From the NCBI GenBank assembly GCA_030017655.1, contig JASEIM010000002.1:70464-134463 (forward strand): 64,000 nucleotides of DNA, read 5' to 3'. Positions 18,678 to 27,162 of this stretch are shown piece after piece. Below the pieces are notes generated by a model. The model searched no databases, was not told the DNA's origin, and worked only from the letters and a program-made list of their open reading frames with translations. Source of the stretch: Methanobacterium sp. (GTDB lineage Archaea > Methanobacteriota > Methanobacteria > Methanobacteriales > Methanobacteriaceae). A program made the translations under genes and the position numbers. Position 1 is the first letter of the stretch. Each line of letters starts with the position of its first letter.

Positions 18678-19859
18678 TTAATCCTTTTTACATATCTTAT
18701 TGTATGAAGCGGCCTGAATACCGTAATTTTTAACCATTCCGGTCATTTCACGCTGATCCATACCTTTATCCTCAAATGAAACTGTTTCTTCACTGTAAAG
18801 ACTGTAAGGAGATTTTCTTCCAAGTATTCTGAGATTTCCTTTATGGAGTCTCACTTTTACAGTTCCGGTTACTCTTCTCTGCATTTTATCAATCAACGCG
18901 TCAAGATCTTCTCTTAATGGATCATGCCATAATCCATCATATATAAGCTCAGAATATACTTCAGACACGTATGCTGCAAATTTAAGCTCGCTTCTTGTTA
19001 ATGTAAGCTGTTCAAGAGCTTTATGAGCTGTAATAAGTAAAATCGCTCCAGGTACTTCATAGTTTTCCCTTGATTTTAGTCCGATAATCCTATCTTCAAT
19101 TATATCAATCCTTCCAATACCGTTCAATCCTGCAATCTCATTACATTTTCCAATGAGATCCAGTGCTTTCATTCTTTCATTATTTAAAGCGACAGGAACT
19201 CCTTTTTCAAATTCAATCTCCAGAATCTGTGCCTCATCCGGCGCGTCGTCAGTTGAACGTGTCCAGTTAAAGGCTTCTTCCGGAGTTTCAACCATCGGAT
19301 CTTCAAGGATGTCTCCTTCAATGGATCTTCCCCATAGGTTTTCATCGATACTGTACTGCTTATCAGATGGGAGAGGAATGCCGTGACCTTCCGCATATTT
19401 TATTTCTTCACTTCTGGTGAGATTTAAATCTCTTATTGGTGCTATTACATCCATATCCGACATTGCTCTTATTATAGTTTCAAATCTGAACTGATCGTTC
19501 CCTTTACCTGTGCATCCGTGAGCTATTGCGTCTGCACCTTCTTTTTTTGCAATTTCAACTATTTTCATGGCAATCAATGGCCTTGCAAGGGCTGTACTTA
19601 ATGGATAACCTTCATAAATAGCATTAGCTTTTATCGCTCTGAATATGAAATTCTCTGCAAACTCTTCTTTTGCATCGATTGTATAATGTTTTGAGGAACC
19701 TATTTTATCTGCAGCTGCTGCTGGCCTTTCTATTTCTTCTTCAGGTTGACCTACATCCACACATACTGTAATAACTTCCATATCATAATTTTCTTCCAGT
19801 AATTTAATGCACACTGATGTATCTAAACCTCCGCTGAACGCGAGAACGACTTTTTTCAT
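18678..19859 (-). CDS. argG: Argininosuccinate synthase
   Basis: 393 aa, normal length, with the ATP-pyrophosphatase loop SGGLDTS (residues 9-15), HGCTGKGNDQFRFE and the SIDENLWGRSIE signature. It joins citrulline and aspartate with ATP in arginine synthesis. AAGGTGAAATA precedes the ATG. No other arg gene is adjacent. The gene diverges from the deacylase at 19944. Confidence 0.98.
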   Translation of the reverse strand: MKKVVLAFSGGLDTSVCIKLLEENYDMEVITVCVDVGQPEEEIERPAAAADKIGSSKHYTIDAKEEFAENFIFRAIKANAIYEGYPLSTALARPLIAMKIVEIAKKEGADAIAHGCTGKGNDQFRFETIIRAMSDMDVIAPIRDLNLTRSEEIKYAEGHGIPLPSDKQYSIDENLWGRSIEGDILEDPMVETPEEAFNWTRSTDDAPDEAQILEIEFEKGVPVALNNERMKALDLIGKCNEIAGLNGIGRIDIIEDRIIGLKSRENYEVPGAILLITAHKALEQLTLTRSELKFAAYVSEVYSELIYDGLWHDPLREDLDALIDKMQRRVTGTVKVRLHKGNLRILGRKSPYSLYSEETVSFEDKGMDQREMTGMVKNYGIQAASYNKICKKD

Positions 19860-19943
19860 TATTTCACCTTGATTATTTATATGAGTCAGTTAAAAAATAT
19901 AAAATAACTATAATTAATTATCAATTTAAACTTGGTGGAAGTC

Positions 19944-20666
19944 ATGGTCTTGGGAGGAAAAATAAGCATAATATCCAGTGAAACCGGGGGCAAAATCGAA
20001 AAAAATGTTTCATTAATGAAATATATATCAAAAAGCCATTTTAATCAAGAATTAATCCCCGCAGCAGAACAAGGAACCCCCCTTTTAGAAATAGGGCAAG
20101 GAATTCCAAAAGTTATGATTACTGCTGGAATACATGGAAACGAGCTTCCACCCCAGATAGCTGCAATATGGCTGATTAATGAATTATCAAGAGTTAAAAT
20201 AAATGGAACTGTGTATATAATACCGTTTGCAGTACCTCATGCCACAATGGAAAATTCAAGGAGATTTAAAGGGATAGATATGAATAGAAGCGCTTCAAAA
20301 GGTGGTTTCATATCTAATATCATAATAAAAACTCTTAAAACTCGGGACATACGTGCTGTGGCTGATTTCCACTCAACAAAGCCCGGAAGTAATCCTGGAA
20401 TTGAAAGTGTTTTCTGCTCAAAAAGTCCATGTTACAAGAGCTTTCTGATGGCAGAATACATTACCCAAGTTACATCATCTAAAATAATCTGCCATGAAGA
20501 AGCAGGGAAAATGTACAACGGAGCACTTGAAGATGAATGCAATCTGACGGGAATTCCTGCTATAACCTGTGAAGTGGTTTCAAGAAATGGCATGGTGGAT
20601 GGAAAAAGTCCTGAAAGATCCTATTTGCAAATGAAATCCTACTTAAGATATTTTAAAATAGTCTAA
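19944..20666 (+). CDS. Succinylglutamate desuccinylase/aspartoacylase-type zinc hydrolase
   Basis: 240 aa. The M14-like motifs are present: AGIHGNE gives His64 and Glu67, ADFHS the third zinc ligand, and TCEVVSRNG the catalytic Glu region. The family removes acyl or amide groups from amino-acid-like substrates. ATG 19944 is chosen because GGTGGA lies 5 bases ahead. It is followed 40 bp later by a DUF457 gene, possibly cotranscribed. Confidence 0.8.
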   Translation: MVLGGKISIISSETGGKIEKNVSLMKYISKSHFNQELIPAAEQGTPLLEIGQGIPKVMITAGIHGNELPPQIAAIWLINELSRVKINGTVYIIPFAVPHATMENSRRFKGIDMNRSASKGGFISNIIIKTLKTRDIRAVADFHSTKPGSNPGIESVFCSKSPCYKSFLMAEYITQVTSSKIICHEEAGKMYNGALEDECNLTGIPAITCEVVSRNGMVDGKSPERSYLQMKSYLRYFKIV

Positions 20667-20706
20667 TCAACACTATTTTGAGCAAATATCCCAGTAACGT
20701 GATACA

Positions 20707-21372
20707 ATGCCTTCTTATCAAAAACACGCTTTATTTTCTATTATAATTGCATTACCATTTATTCAGGATGTTTTTTATCTTTTTCTGGCTGTTATTGGCG
20801 CATCCATGATCGATATGGATCACCATGTGAAGAAAAAAAATCTTATGTTAATGGTTATTTTCGGAATGATTTTGTTAATTTTACTTTACATGCTTAAATT
20901 ACCTTTTTTATTGGGAATTTCAATAATTACAATGGCATTTATCTTTCATATTTCTAAACATCGAGGATTTACACATTCAATTTTTGGAGCACTTTTGTTA
21001 TCATTTCTGCTGGCATTTTTCGTTATAGGGCTTAATTCACTATTTAATGGATTTAATTTGGAAAGTAAGCTTTCAATAATTTTAATTTCCTTAATTTTAG
21101 GGATTATTGTTTTAAATAAGAAATTAATCCTACCATTCCTCGTTCTTACGCCCATAGGTATCATTTTAACACATAATGCTAATATTAATCCATATTATAC
21201 CTTTTTAGCAATATTTCTTGGAATTATCAGCCATATAATGTTGGATTTATTCACTCCAAGTGGAATAAGTTTGTTTAATCCAGTTTCATCTAAGAAATTC
21301 AAAAAAAGTGCAGGGATTTTTTTATTTATTTTATGGATTTTTTTATCCTTCATTTTAATTTTCAAAACATAA
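20707..21372 (+). CDS. DUF457-type membrane metal-dependent hydrolase
   Basis: 221 aa, about six membrane segments. Putative metal ligands are in IDMDHHVKKK, SKHRGFTHSIFG and ISHIMLDLFTPSG. It is a shorter paralogue of the protein at 3492 and lacks the extracytoplasmic tail. GTGAT precedes the ATG. The biochemical role of the family is unresolved. Confidence 0.82.
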   Translation: MPSYQKHALFSIIIALPFIQDVFYLFLAVIGASMIDMDHHVKKKNLMLMVIFGMILLILLYMLKLPFLLGISIITMAFIFHISKHRGFTHSIFGALLLSFLLAFFVIGLNSLFNGFNLESKLSIILISLILGIIVLNKKLILPFLVLTPIGIILTHNANINPYYTFLAIFLGIISHIMLDLFTPSGISLFNPVSSKKFKKSAGIFLFILWIFLSFILIFKT

Positions 21373-21420
21373 AATGAATTTTTAAGATATATCATAAATA
21401 TTTTAAAATTTGAAGTATTT

Positions 21421-23067
21421 TCATGCCTTATCTTGGAATTTAATTATAAATCCAGTTCCTTTATTCCTATTTAACTCTATAGTTCCATTTATTTGTTCAA
21501 CAAGAGTATTTACAAGTTGCATACCTAAAGATTCAGTATTTCTAAAGTCTATTTCCTCTGGAAATCCAACACCATTATCAACTATATAAAGGGCATATCC
21601 ACCATTTTCTGAGTATAAACCCAAAAGTATATCTCCTTTTTTCCCTTCTGGAAACGCATATTTTAATGAATTAGTTATAAGTTCATTAATAATAAGACCT
21701 AACGGAATTGCAGTATTAATACTCATATTTACTCGCTCGACATCCATTTCCAAATGAACTAACTTTTGATTAGTTACATAAGTCCTATATAAGCTGGTTA
21801 AAAGATTTTCAATGTATTTCCCAATATCCAAATTACTCAAATCTTGTGAATGATACAAATTTTCGTGCACCATTGCCATTGTATTTACTCTATTCTTTGT
21901 ATCTTTAAAAGCCGCTAACGAATCAGGGTCTTTAATGGAATTTTGTTGCAGGTTAAAAAGAGAAGAAATAATTTGCATGTTATTTTTGACCCTGTGATGA
22001 ACTTCTTTTATAAGTACATCCTTTTCTTTAAGAGATTTCATTAGCATGTTCTGTACTTTTTTACCTTCTTTAAATGTAATAATCTGGCGTATAAGTGCTA
22101 AAGTTATTATAATACTTATTCCCGCTGTAAAAACATAAATGTTGGATAATGAGTAGTAATAACTAATAAAGACTGTTAAAAATGCAAATAAAGTGGCTAA
22201 TACTGGTACATAATTAAATAATTCAGATCTAAACAATGATCTAAACCTTGATAATGATTTTTCTATTTCTAATCCATAATCACTAACTTGTGTCATAGCT
22301 GCAAACCCAATGATAGAATAAGAAACGACAAAGATTAAATCCACAACACTTCCAGACTCATAGTTCCCTAACATACTTTCGAAGAAAAATCCGAAATCAC
22401 TGGCTATCTTAAGACCAATACCTATAGACAGCAATAAAAATGGAAGACTTTTTGTTTTGGTTGATAAATTGAACATGAAATATACAAGAATAAATAATAA
22501 TAATAAATCCATAAATATGTATCCCATGCTTATTGTAATACTTAAAGTGTCAAATTGATTTGTTACAACTGGCAGATTAAATATTATAATCTGAAGAATC
22601 AGGACCATGGCCATAACTATAATTAACGCGTCAAATATGTTTTTGTAATGTTTATAAGGTTCTGTGGGCACTGATTTAAGTCTAGTCATTAATATGAGCC
22701 CAATAGCAAAAAATGGATAGAAAAGTGTGTAAAAAACATCTGCAATTGAGGGAAACGGTTGAATTCCATAAAAAACTTCAAGTATTCCATATACAAAATC
22801 ACCAGTAGCATATGAGATTTGAGCAACACCCAGCATCATCCATGCTATAAAATATCTTCGACCATATCTTTTTGAATAAAAAGCAGCATAGAACAACGCT
22901 GCTGCAACCACCAGATTAATCAAAGGGACTGAAAAATCACTGAAAACCGTTTGGGAACTTGATCCACTGAAAATAATAATTCCAAACAAATAAAGCAAAA
23001 TTAAATATGTAAATAACAATGTACCTTTACCAATATATTTCTCAGTTATTTCAGCCAATTCAGCCAC
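21421..23067 (-). CDS. Membrane sensor histidine kinase (HisKA_2 type)
   Basis: 548 aa. Residues about 15-330 hold roughly ten membrane helices of a MASE-like integral sensor; residues 330-355 form a linker; the H-box EVHHRVKNN places phospho-His at 357, followed by a HATPase_c domain (LIINELITNSLKYAF, DNGVGFPEEID). The first codon is GTG with GGGGTGG upstream. The receiver/PAS gene at 23121-24872 lies 53 bp upstream on the same strand, so the two form a two-component unit with the receiver gene first. The membrane region has no large external loop, which suggests sensing within the bilayer. Confidence 0.88.
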   Translation of the reverse strand: MAELAEITEKYIGKGTLLFTYLILLYLFGIIIFSGSSSQTVFSDFSVPLINLVVAAALFYAAFYSKRYGRRYFIAWMMLGVAQISYATGDFVYGILEVFYGIQPFPSIADVFYTLFYPFFAIGLILMTRLKSVPTEPYKHYKNIFDALIIVMAMVLILQIIIFNLPVVTNQFDTLSITISMGYIFMDLLLLFILVYFMFNLSTKTKSLPFLLLSIGIGLKIASDFGFFFESMLGNYESGSVVDLIFVVSYSIIGFAAMTQVSDYGLEIEKSLSRFRSLFRSELFNYVPVLATLFAFLTVFISYYYSLSNIYVFTAGISIIITLALIRQIITFKEGKKVQNMLMKSLKEKDVLIKEVHHRVKNNMQIISSLFNLQQNSIKDPDSLAAFKDTKNRVNTMAMVHENLYHSQDLSNLDIGKYIENLLTSLYRTYVTNQKLVHLEMDVERVNMSINTAIPLGLIINELITNSLKYAFPEGKKGDILLGLYSENGGYALYIVDNGVGFPEEIDFRNTESLGMQLVNTLVEQINGTIELNRNKGTGFIIKFQDKA

Positions 23068-23120
23068 TTTTCCACCCCATATTTATTAAACGCCTTATTT
23101 TAGGAATAATAGATTATTAA

Positions 23121-24872
23121 CTATGATATTCTCTTCATAATTCTATTTTCAGACACTTCTTCTTCAATTAATTTGTTATGGCTCTCTAAATCTATATTTT
23201 CACTAAAATTTTCAGTTATTTGATGGCCTGATGAATTTATTTCTATTAATTCTTCATTATTATCAAAAACACCTTTATAAACCCAATTCCATAATTTCAA
23301 GCCATTATCAGACATTTTTGTTAGATTCTTAACAGTAATCTTGTTATTTTCTTGTGTTAATGAACTTATGGACATTTTTATTCTAATTCTAAGGGCGTTG
23401 GGGAAAATACTGAAGTAATTATTTCCGCTGGTTAATTGGCTGTAAAATGTTTTATTAGCATATTTAATTGTCCCCTCCGGTGAAAAAACACATAAAGCAT
23501 TCGTATCATTATCATCAAGATTTTTTCGGTATTCTTTATTGTCCTGTTTGACTTTATGTTCTTTAACAGACTTTTTCTGAAACACCGCCATGATTAAAGG
23601 ATTATTTCCCCATGAATCCAGATGATTTAAACTTAATTCACATCCAATATCACAGTCAGATCCCTTTAATTTAAAATTAAATGAACTTATTATGTCTGTT
23701 CCTTCAAAAAAATTATTTATATCTTCTTCTTTAAACTCAAACTCTTCAAAAATGTTTAAATCTTCTAATTCCATAATATTTAACAATTCAAACATATCTA
23801 GAGCAGCTTTATTAAAATATAATATCAATCCATCTGAATTAAAGATTCCAACAGGGATAGGTATTTTTAAATAAACCTCTTTAAAGTCTATTTCACAATT
23901 ATCATCTTCATTTAAATCTTTAATTGAATTATCCATCTCTTCTTTTTCTTTTGGTTTTTCAGATGATTTTACATTTTCAAATACAATACATACGCCTGCA
24001 AAATTTCCATTATCTATTCTAATTGGTAAAGATCTGTAATTTACATTGATTTTATTTTCATCATTTGTAACCAAATTGATCTGATTTTTTACTACAGTTC
24101 CTTTGTTTAAGGGCTCTCTAACTAAAATATCCGTGACATTACACCCATTCGACAATTTAACTAACTCATCGAAATTTTTTGAGATTGCAAATTCTTCTTC
24201 ACATCCAATAAAGGACAATGAATTTATATCCATATATCTCAGATATCCGTTATTATCTACGATAATAATAGCATTTTTACCATTTTTAAAGTTTTCAGAA
24301 AGATTTTTGCCTGTTTCTATCAATTCTGAATCTAATTCATCAGAATCATTTTTAACGCTTTTTTCGGCAATTAACAAGGGATTTGTAATTAGATCGTTTT
24401 TAAATAAATTTTCAAATACATTTTTATTTTCTTCAGGGAATTCTTCAAGATTTTCATTTAAAGAAGTTTCTTCTTTTTTAATTTCATCCCCAGAAGATTT
24501 AATTCCATATTTAGAAAACACATTCTCAATTTTTTGATGTAAGTCTTCCTCATCATATGGTTTTACCACATAATATTCATAACCTACTTTTTTGGCACGT
24601 TCAATTAAGTCTTTACTATTATAAGCAGTTAAAAAGATTATTGGGACATCAAAATGCTTCTTTATATGTTCTGCTGCATCTATTCCATCGAATTCTCCTT
24701 TAACCTTAATATCCATTAGAACTAAATCTGGATTTATTTCATCTATTTTTTTACACGCTTCTATCCCAGAAAAAGCAAAATTAGGTACCTCATATCCCCA
24801 ATTTTTTAGTAGCCTTCGGAGTCCTATTGCAGTTATGCCTTCATCTTCAACTACATAAATTCTAGCAGGCAA
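23121..24872 (-). CDS. Response regulator with multiple PAS domains
   Basis: 583 aa. The receiver (1-125) is canonical: EDE at 9-11, phospho-acceptor Asp54 (LVLMDIK), LTAY and VVKPY. An acidic linker leads to about three PAS-like segments (roughly 190-310, 335-445, 460-560) and no HTH, so its output is not direct DNA binding. It starts at TTG 24872 with a strong AAAGGAGG 7-8 bases ahead. Probably works with the kinase encoded just downstream, or passes signal through PAS interactions. Confidence 0.85.
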   Translation of the reverse strand: MPARIYVVEDEGITAIGLRRLLKNWGYEVPNFAFSGIEACKKIDEINPDLVLMDIKVKGEFDGIDAAEHIKKHFDVPIIFLTAYNSKDLIERAKKVGYEYYVVKPYDEEDLHQKIENVFSKYGIKSSGDEIKKEETSLNENLEEFPEENKNVFENLFKNDLITNPLLIAEKSVKNDSDELDSELIETGKNLSENFKNGKNAIIIVDNNGYLRYMDINSLSFIGCEEEFAISKNFDELVKLSNGCNVTDILVREPLNKGTVVKNQINLVTNDENKINVNYRSLPIRIDNGNFAGVCIVFENVKSSEKPKEKEEMDNSIKDLNEDDNCEIDFKEVYLKIPIPVGIFNSDGLILYFNKAALDMFELLNIMELEDLNIFEEFEFKEEDINNFFEGTDIISSFNFKLKGSDCDIGCELSLNHLDSWGNNPLIMAVFQKKSVKEHKVKQDNKEYRKNLDDNDTNALCVFSPEGTIKYANKTFYSQLTSGNNYFSIFPNALRIRIKMSISSLTQENNKITVKNLTKMSDNGLKLWNWVYKGVFDNNEELIEINSSGHQITENFSENIDLESHNKLIEEEVSENRIMKRIS

Positions 24873-25454
24873 TGAATTGCCTCCTTTATGCCTTTTAAAG
24901 TATAATTAATTACTAATAACCTTCTAAACATGTGATAGTTAGAACAATCTTACATTATGATTATATTCAATTAAAAGTATTTAATATTATTGATCTATTG
25001 TGACAATAGTAACAATAAAATAATTTAAAAAAAAATTAAATCTTAAATTAGATTTTATATTATTATAAAACAATTATTAATACTATATTTCAGATTCACA
25101 TCAGTTTAAATATATTTTATTCATAAATTTAGTTTAATAAACTATTTAGTTATAATTAAATTAAAATTAATAATTAAATTATATTTTGAGAATTTATATT
25201 ACACTAAAATAAATTTAAATAATTTAATAATTGTAAATATCTATTAGAATCATTAAAATTACCTTTAATTTTGTATATTTTTTCTTTAAATAAACTTAAT
25301 AAACTGTAAAATGTTTGCAAGGTTTATTAAATAAATATACTACATTTAAATTCTCCAAAACCTTTTAGGAATAATAAAAATAATAAAAATTAATATATTA
25401 TCATTAACTCTGAGTATTGACCAAAAATATCTACTAAAAGAAAAAAGAGGTAGG
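24873..25454. other. AT-rich intergenic region
   Basis: About 580 bp separating the two-component genes from the ehb promoter. It is extremely AT-rich with short A and T runs, and I see no credible ORF, tRNA or strong hairpin. It must hold the promoter of the receiver gene on the minus strand, but many TATA-like candidates exist and none stands out. Confidence 0.6.
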
Positions 25455-25463
25455 TTTATATAT
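25455..25463 (+). promoter_or_regulatory. Candidate TATA box for the ehb operon
   Basis: TTTATATAT is the best TATA match upstream of ehbA, preceded by a purine-rich GAGGTAGG. A start about 25 bases downstream would give a leader near 115 nt, long for an archaeal operon, containing the inverted repeat and small ORF listed next. Confidence 0.5.
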
Positions 25464-25490
25464 CATGTTTTATCATTATAATTACATGTT

Positions 25491-25542
25491 TCATGGTTAG
25501 ATTTCTTAAGGTGATTTATGATTCTTCACGCATTAACCATGA
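25491..25542. promoter_or_regulatory. 9-bp perfect inverted repeat in the ehb leader
   Basis: TCATGGTTA (25491-25499) is the exact reverse complement of TAACCATGA (25534-25542), with a 34-base spacer. It lies just after the expected transcription start. It could be a dimeric operator or an RNA stem that encloses the ribosome site AAGGTGAT at 25508-25515. Confidence 0.45.
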
Positions 25543-25562
25543 CAATTAGCCAGATAATCTAA
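25518..25562 (+). CDS. Possible 14-codon leader ORF upstream of ehbA
   Basis: An ATG at 25518 follows an excellent ribosome site (AAGGTGAT, 25508-25515) and opens a 14-codon frame ending in TAA at 25560. The ehbA ATG comes 38 bases later with its own GAGGGG. The site is as good as those of real genes in this window, but so short a frame could be chance. Confidence 0.3.
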   Translation: MILHALTMTISQII

Positions 25563-25599
25563 AAATTATATCGTTTGCAATATTTAGAGGGGTTAATCA

Positions 25600-25914
25600 A
25601 TGAATATCGTATTTAGAATATTTTATGCAATTGCATATTTTATCATACTCATTATAGAAATTATAAAAGCCACCTTTGACGTGGCACTAAGAACTTTGAA
25701 TGGAAAAATCGAACCAGTGATAGTAGAAATTGATACTGAGCTTAAAAGGCCAATTTCCCAGGTTATACTTGCAAACAGCATAACTCTAACTCCAGGAACG
25801 CTTTCAATTGATGTAGATTCTGAAAATTGCGTTATAAAAGTTGCAACAATTGTTCCAAGAGCTAAAGAGGACATAATATCCTTTGAACCTTATATAAAAG
25901 GATGGTTAGAGTAG
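25600..25914 (+). CDS. ehbA: Energy-converting hydrogenase B subunit A (MnhE-like)
   Basis: 104 aa, one or two N-terminal membrane helices and an MnhE-type soluble tail (ILANSITLTPGTLSIDV). It resembles the E subunit of Mrp cation/proton antiporters. First gene of the operon and probably part of the ion-translocating membrane arm of Ehb, which uses the ion gradient to drive ferredoxin reduction with H2, mainly for CO2 assimilation in hydrogenotrophic methanogens. Confidence 0.9.
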   Translation: MNIVFRIFYAIAYFIILIIEIIKATFDVALRTLNGKIEPVIVEIDTELKRPISQVILANSITLTPGTLSIDVDSENCVIKVATIVPRAKEDIISFEPYIKGWLE

Positions 25915-25940
25915 ATAACAATAAATTACAAGGTGTTAAA

Positions 25941-26201
25941 ATGGATATACTACAGATATCTGAATATATTTTAATAGCAGCACTAGCATTTTACGCAATT
26001 GCAACAATAAGAATTGCAACCAGAAAAACCATATCCATGGGAATTGTAGGATTGCTTGGTTTGAGTATAGCGGTGGCAACTATACTAATTTTAGTCAATA
26101 ATATTTATGGAATAGCTTTTTGTAAAGATATAGCTTATGCACTGGTTATTTTAGGTCCAATTGGTACTATAGCGTTTTCAAAGGTTATAAGAGGATGGTA
26201 A
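25941..26201 (+). CDS. ehbB: Energy-converting hydrogenase B subunit B (MnhF-like)
   Basis: About 86 aa with three membrane helices, MnhF-like (AFYAIATIRIATRKT, then DIAYALVILGPIGTIAFSKVIRGW). ATG 25941 is chosen because AAGGTG sits 5 bases before it; an in-frame start overlapping ehbA is less likely. It lies 26 bp after ehbA. Confidence 0.88.
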   Translation: MDILQISEYILIAALAFYAIATIRIATRKTISMGIVGLLGLSIAVATILILVNNIYGIAFCKDIAYALVILGPIGTIAFSKVIRGW

Positions 26202-26202
26202 A

Positions 26203-26475
26203 GTGGCAGATATAATTACTTTGATAAAATCAGCGATAATGATAATAGCAGCAGTGCTTATAGTCCTTACTGCATTTGGAATTATAAGATATAAGGACGA
26301 TGTAGAAAGAATACTCTATGCCAGAGTTCATATGCTTGGTGTGGCGGATATGGCATGTATTGTAGCATTACTTGCCCTGGATGAGCCACTTTTAGCAGTT
26401 ACATATTTCTTCCTTACACCTTTTGCATCCCATGCTATAGCCAATGCATATTATTATGGGGAGGAATCAAGATGA
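26203..26475 (+). CDS. ehbC: Energy-converting hydrogenase B subunit C (MnhG-like)
   Basis: 90 aa, three membrane helices, MnhG-like (FGIIRYKDDVERILYARVH, then PFASHAIANAYYYG). Starts at GTG 26203, one base after the ehbB stop, with GGATGG as ribosome site. The MnhE-F-G order of ehbA-C repeats the tail order of Mrp antiporters. Confidence 0.88.
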   Translation: MADIITLIKSAIMIIAAVLIVLTAFGIIRYKDDVERILYARVHMLGVADMACIVALLALDEPLLAVTYFFLTPFASHAIANAYYYGEESR

Positions 26476-26708
26476 TTGAATACATATTAATGATTGTAGC
26501 TATTTTAGGGGCTGTTATAGCACTTACTCAAAGAGATCTCCTTAAAGCTGCAATATTAACTGGAATTGCAGGAGCTGCAATTGCTTTCCTATTCCAATTT
26601 TTACTGGCTCCCGATGTAGCATTAACCCAGGCCATAGTAGGTACTGCCATAGTTCCAGTATTCTTTGCACTGGCCGTTAAAAAGACACGTAGAATGGAGG
26701 AAGACTAA
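26472..26708 (+). CDS. ehbD: Energy-converting hydrogenase B subunit D (MbhD-like)
   Basis: 78 aa, two to three membrane helices of the DUF4040/MbhD type (DLLKAAILTGIAGAAIAFLF, APDVALTQAIVGTAIVPVFF). This module corresponds to the C-terminal part of MnhA. It overlaps ehbC by 4 bases. Confidence 0.88.
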   Translation: MIEYILMIVAILGAVIALTQRDLLKAAILTGIAGAAIAFLFQFLLAPDVALTQAIVGTAIVPVFFALAVKKTRRMEED

Positions 26709-26730
26709 TTAGCACTTTAGAGGGATTATC

Positions 26731-27093
26731 ATGATTTTAGACCCACAACTCGGATCATTCTTTACAGCAGGAGCATTGATAATAATAGGCTTATTTGCAT
26801 CCATTTTCATTGATAACTTAATTAAAAAGGTAATAGGGCTTTTATTTATTGCAGATGGAGTAAATCTTTTCATAGTTGCAATGGGTTATAAAGCAGGTGG
26901 AATTGTTTACATTCTCCTTCCGGAAATGACTGTAGATTGGTTTGCTCAAAATGCAGCGTATCCCCTACCATTTGCTTTAGTTCTAACAAGCATTGTAATT
27001 GGAGCAAGTACGCTTGCTGTAATGCTCGGTTTAATAATAGTACTATATAAAAAACACGGATCCATAAAAGCATCAAAAATTCTTGGAGAGTAA
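26731..27093 (+). CDS. ehbE: Energy-converting hydrogenase B subunit E (MnhC/NuoK-like)
   Basis: 120 aa, three membrane helices, NuoK/MnhC fold with the conserved glutamate/asparagine-bearing helix (GLLFIADGVNLFIVAMG) and PLPFALVLTSIVIGASTLAV. Part of the proton/sodium channel arm. A 69-bp gap with GGAGGGCG follows before ehbF. Confidence 0.9.
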   Translation: MILDPQLGSFFTAGALIIIGLFASIFIDNLIKKVIGLLFIADGVNLFIVAMGYKAGGIVYILLPEMTVDWFAQNAAYPLPFALVLTSIVIGASTLAVMLGLIIVLYKKHGSIKASKILGE

Positions 27094-27162
27094 CAAGATG
27101 TTTCGAATAAAACACATTGGTATTCAAAATCACATTTACTGGTCCTTAAAGGAGGGCGAATT

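Noticed and set aside
24103..24537. 144-codon frame antisense to the receiver/PAS gene
   Set aside because: Ser/Phe-rich complement of Glu/Lys-rich coding sequence, typical shadow composition.
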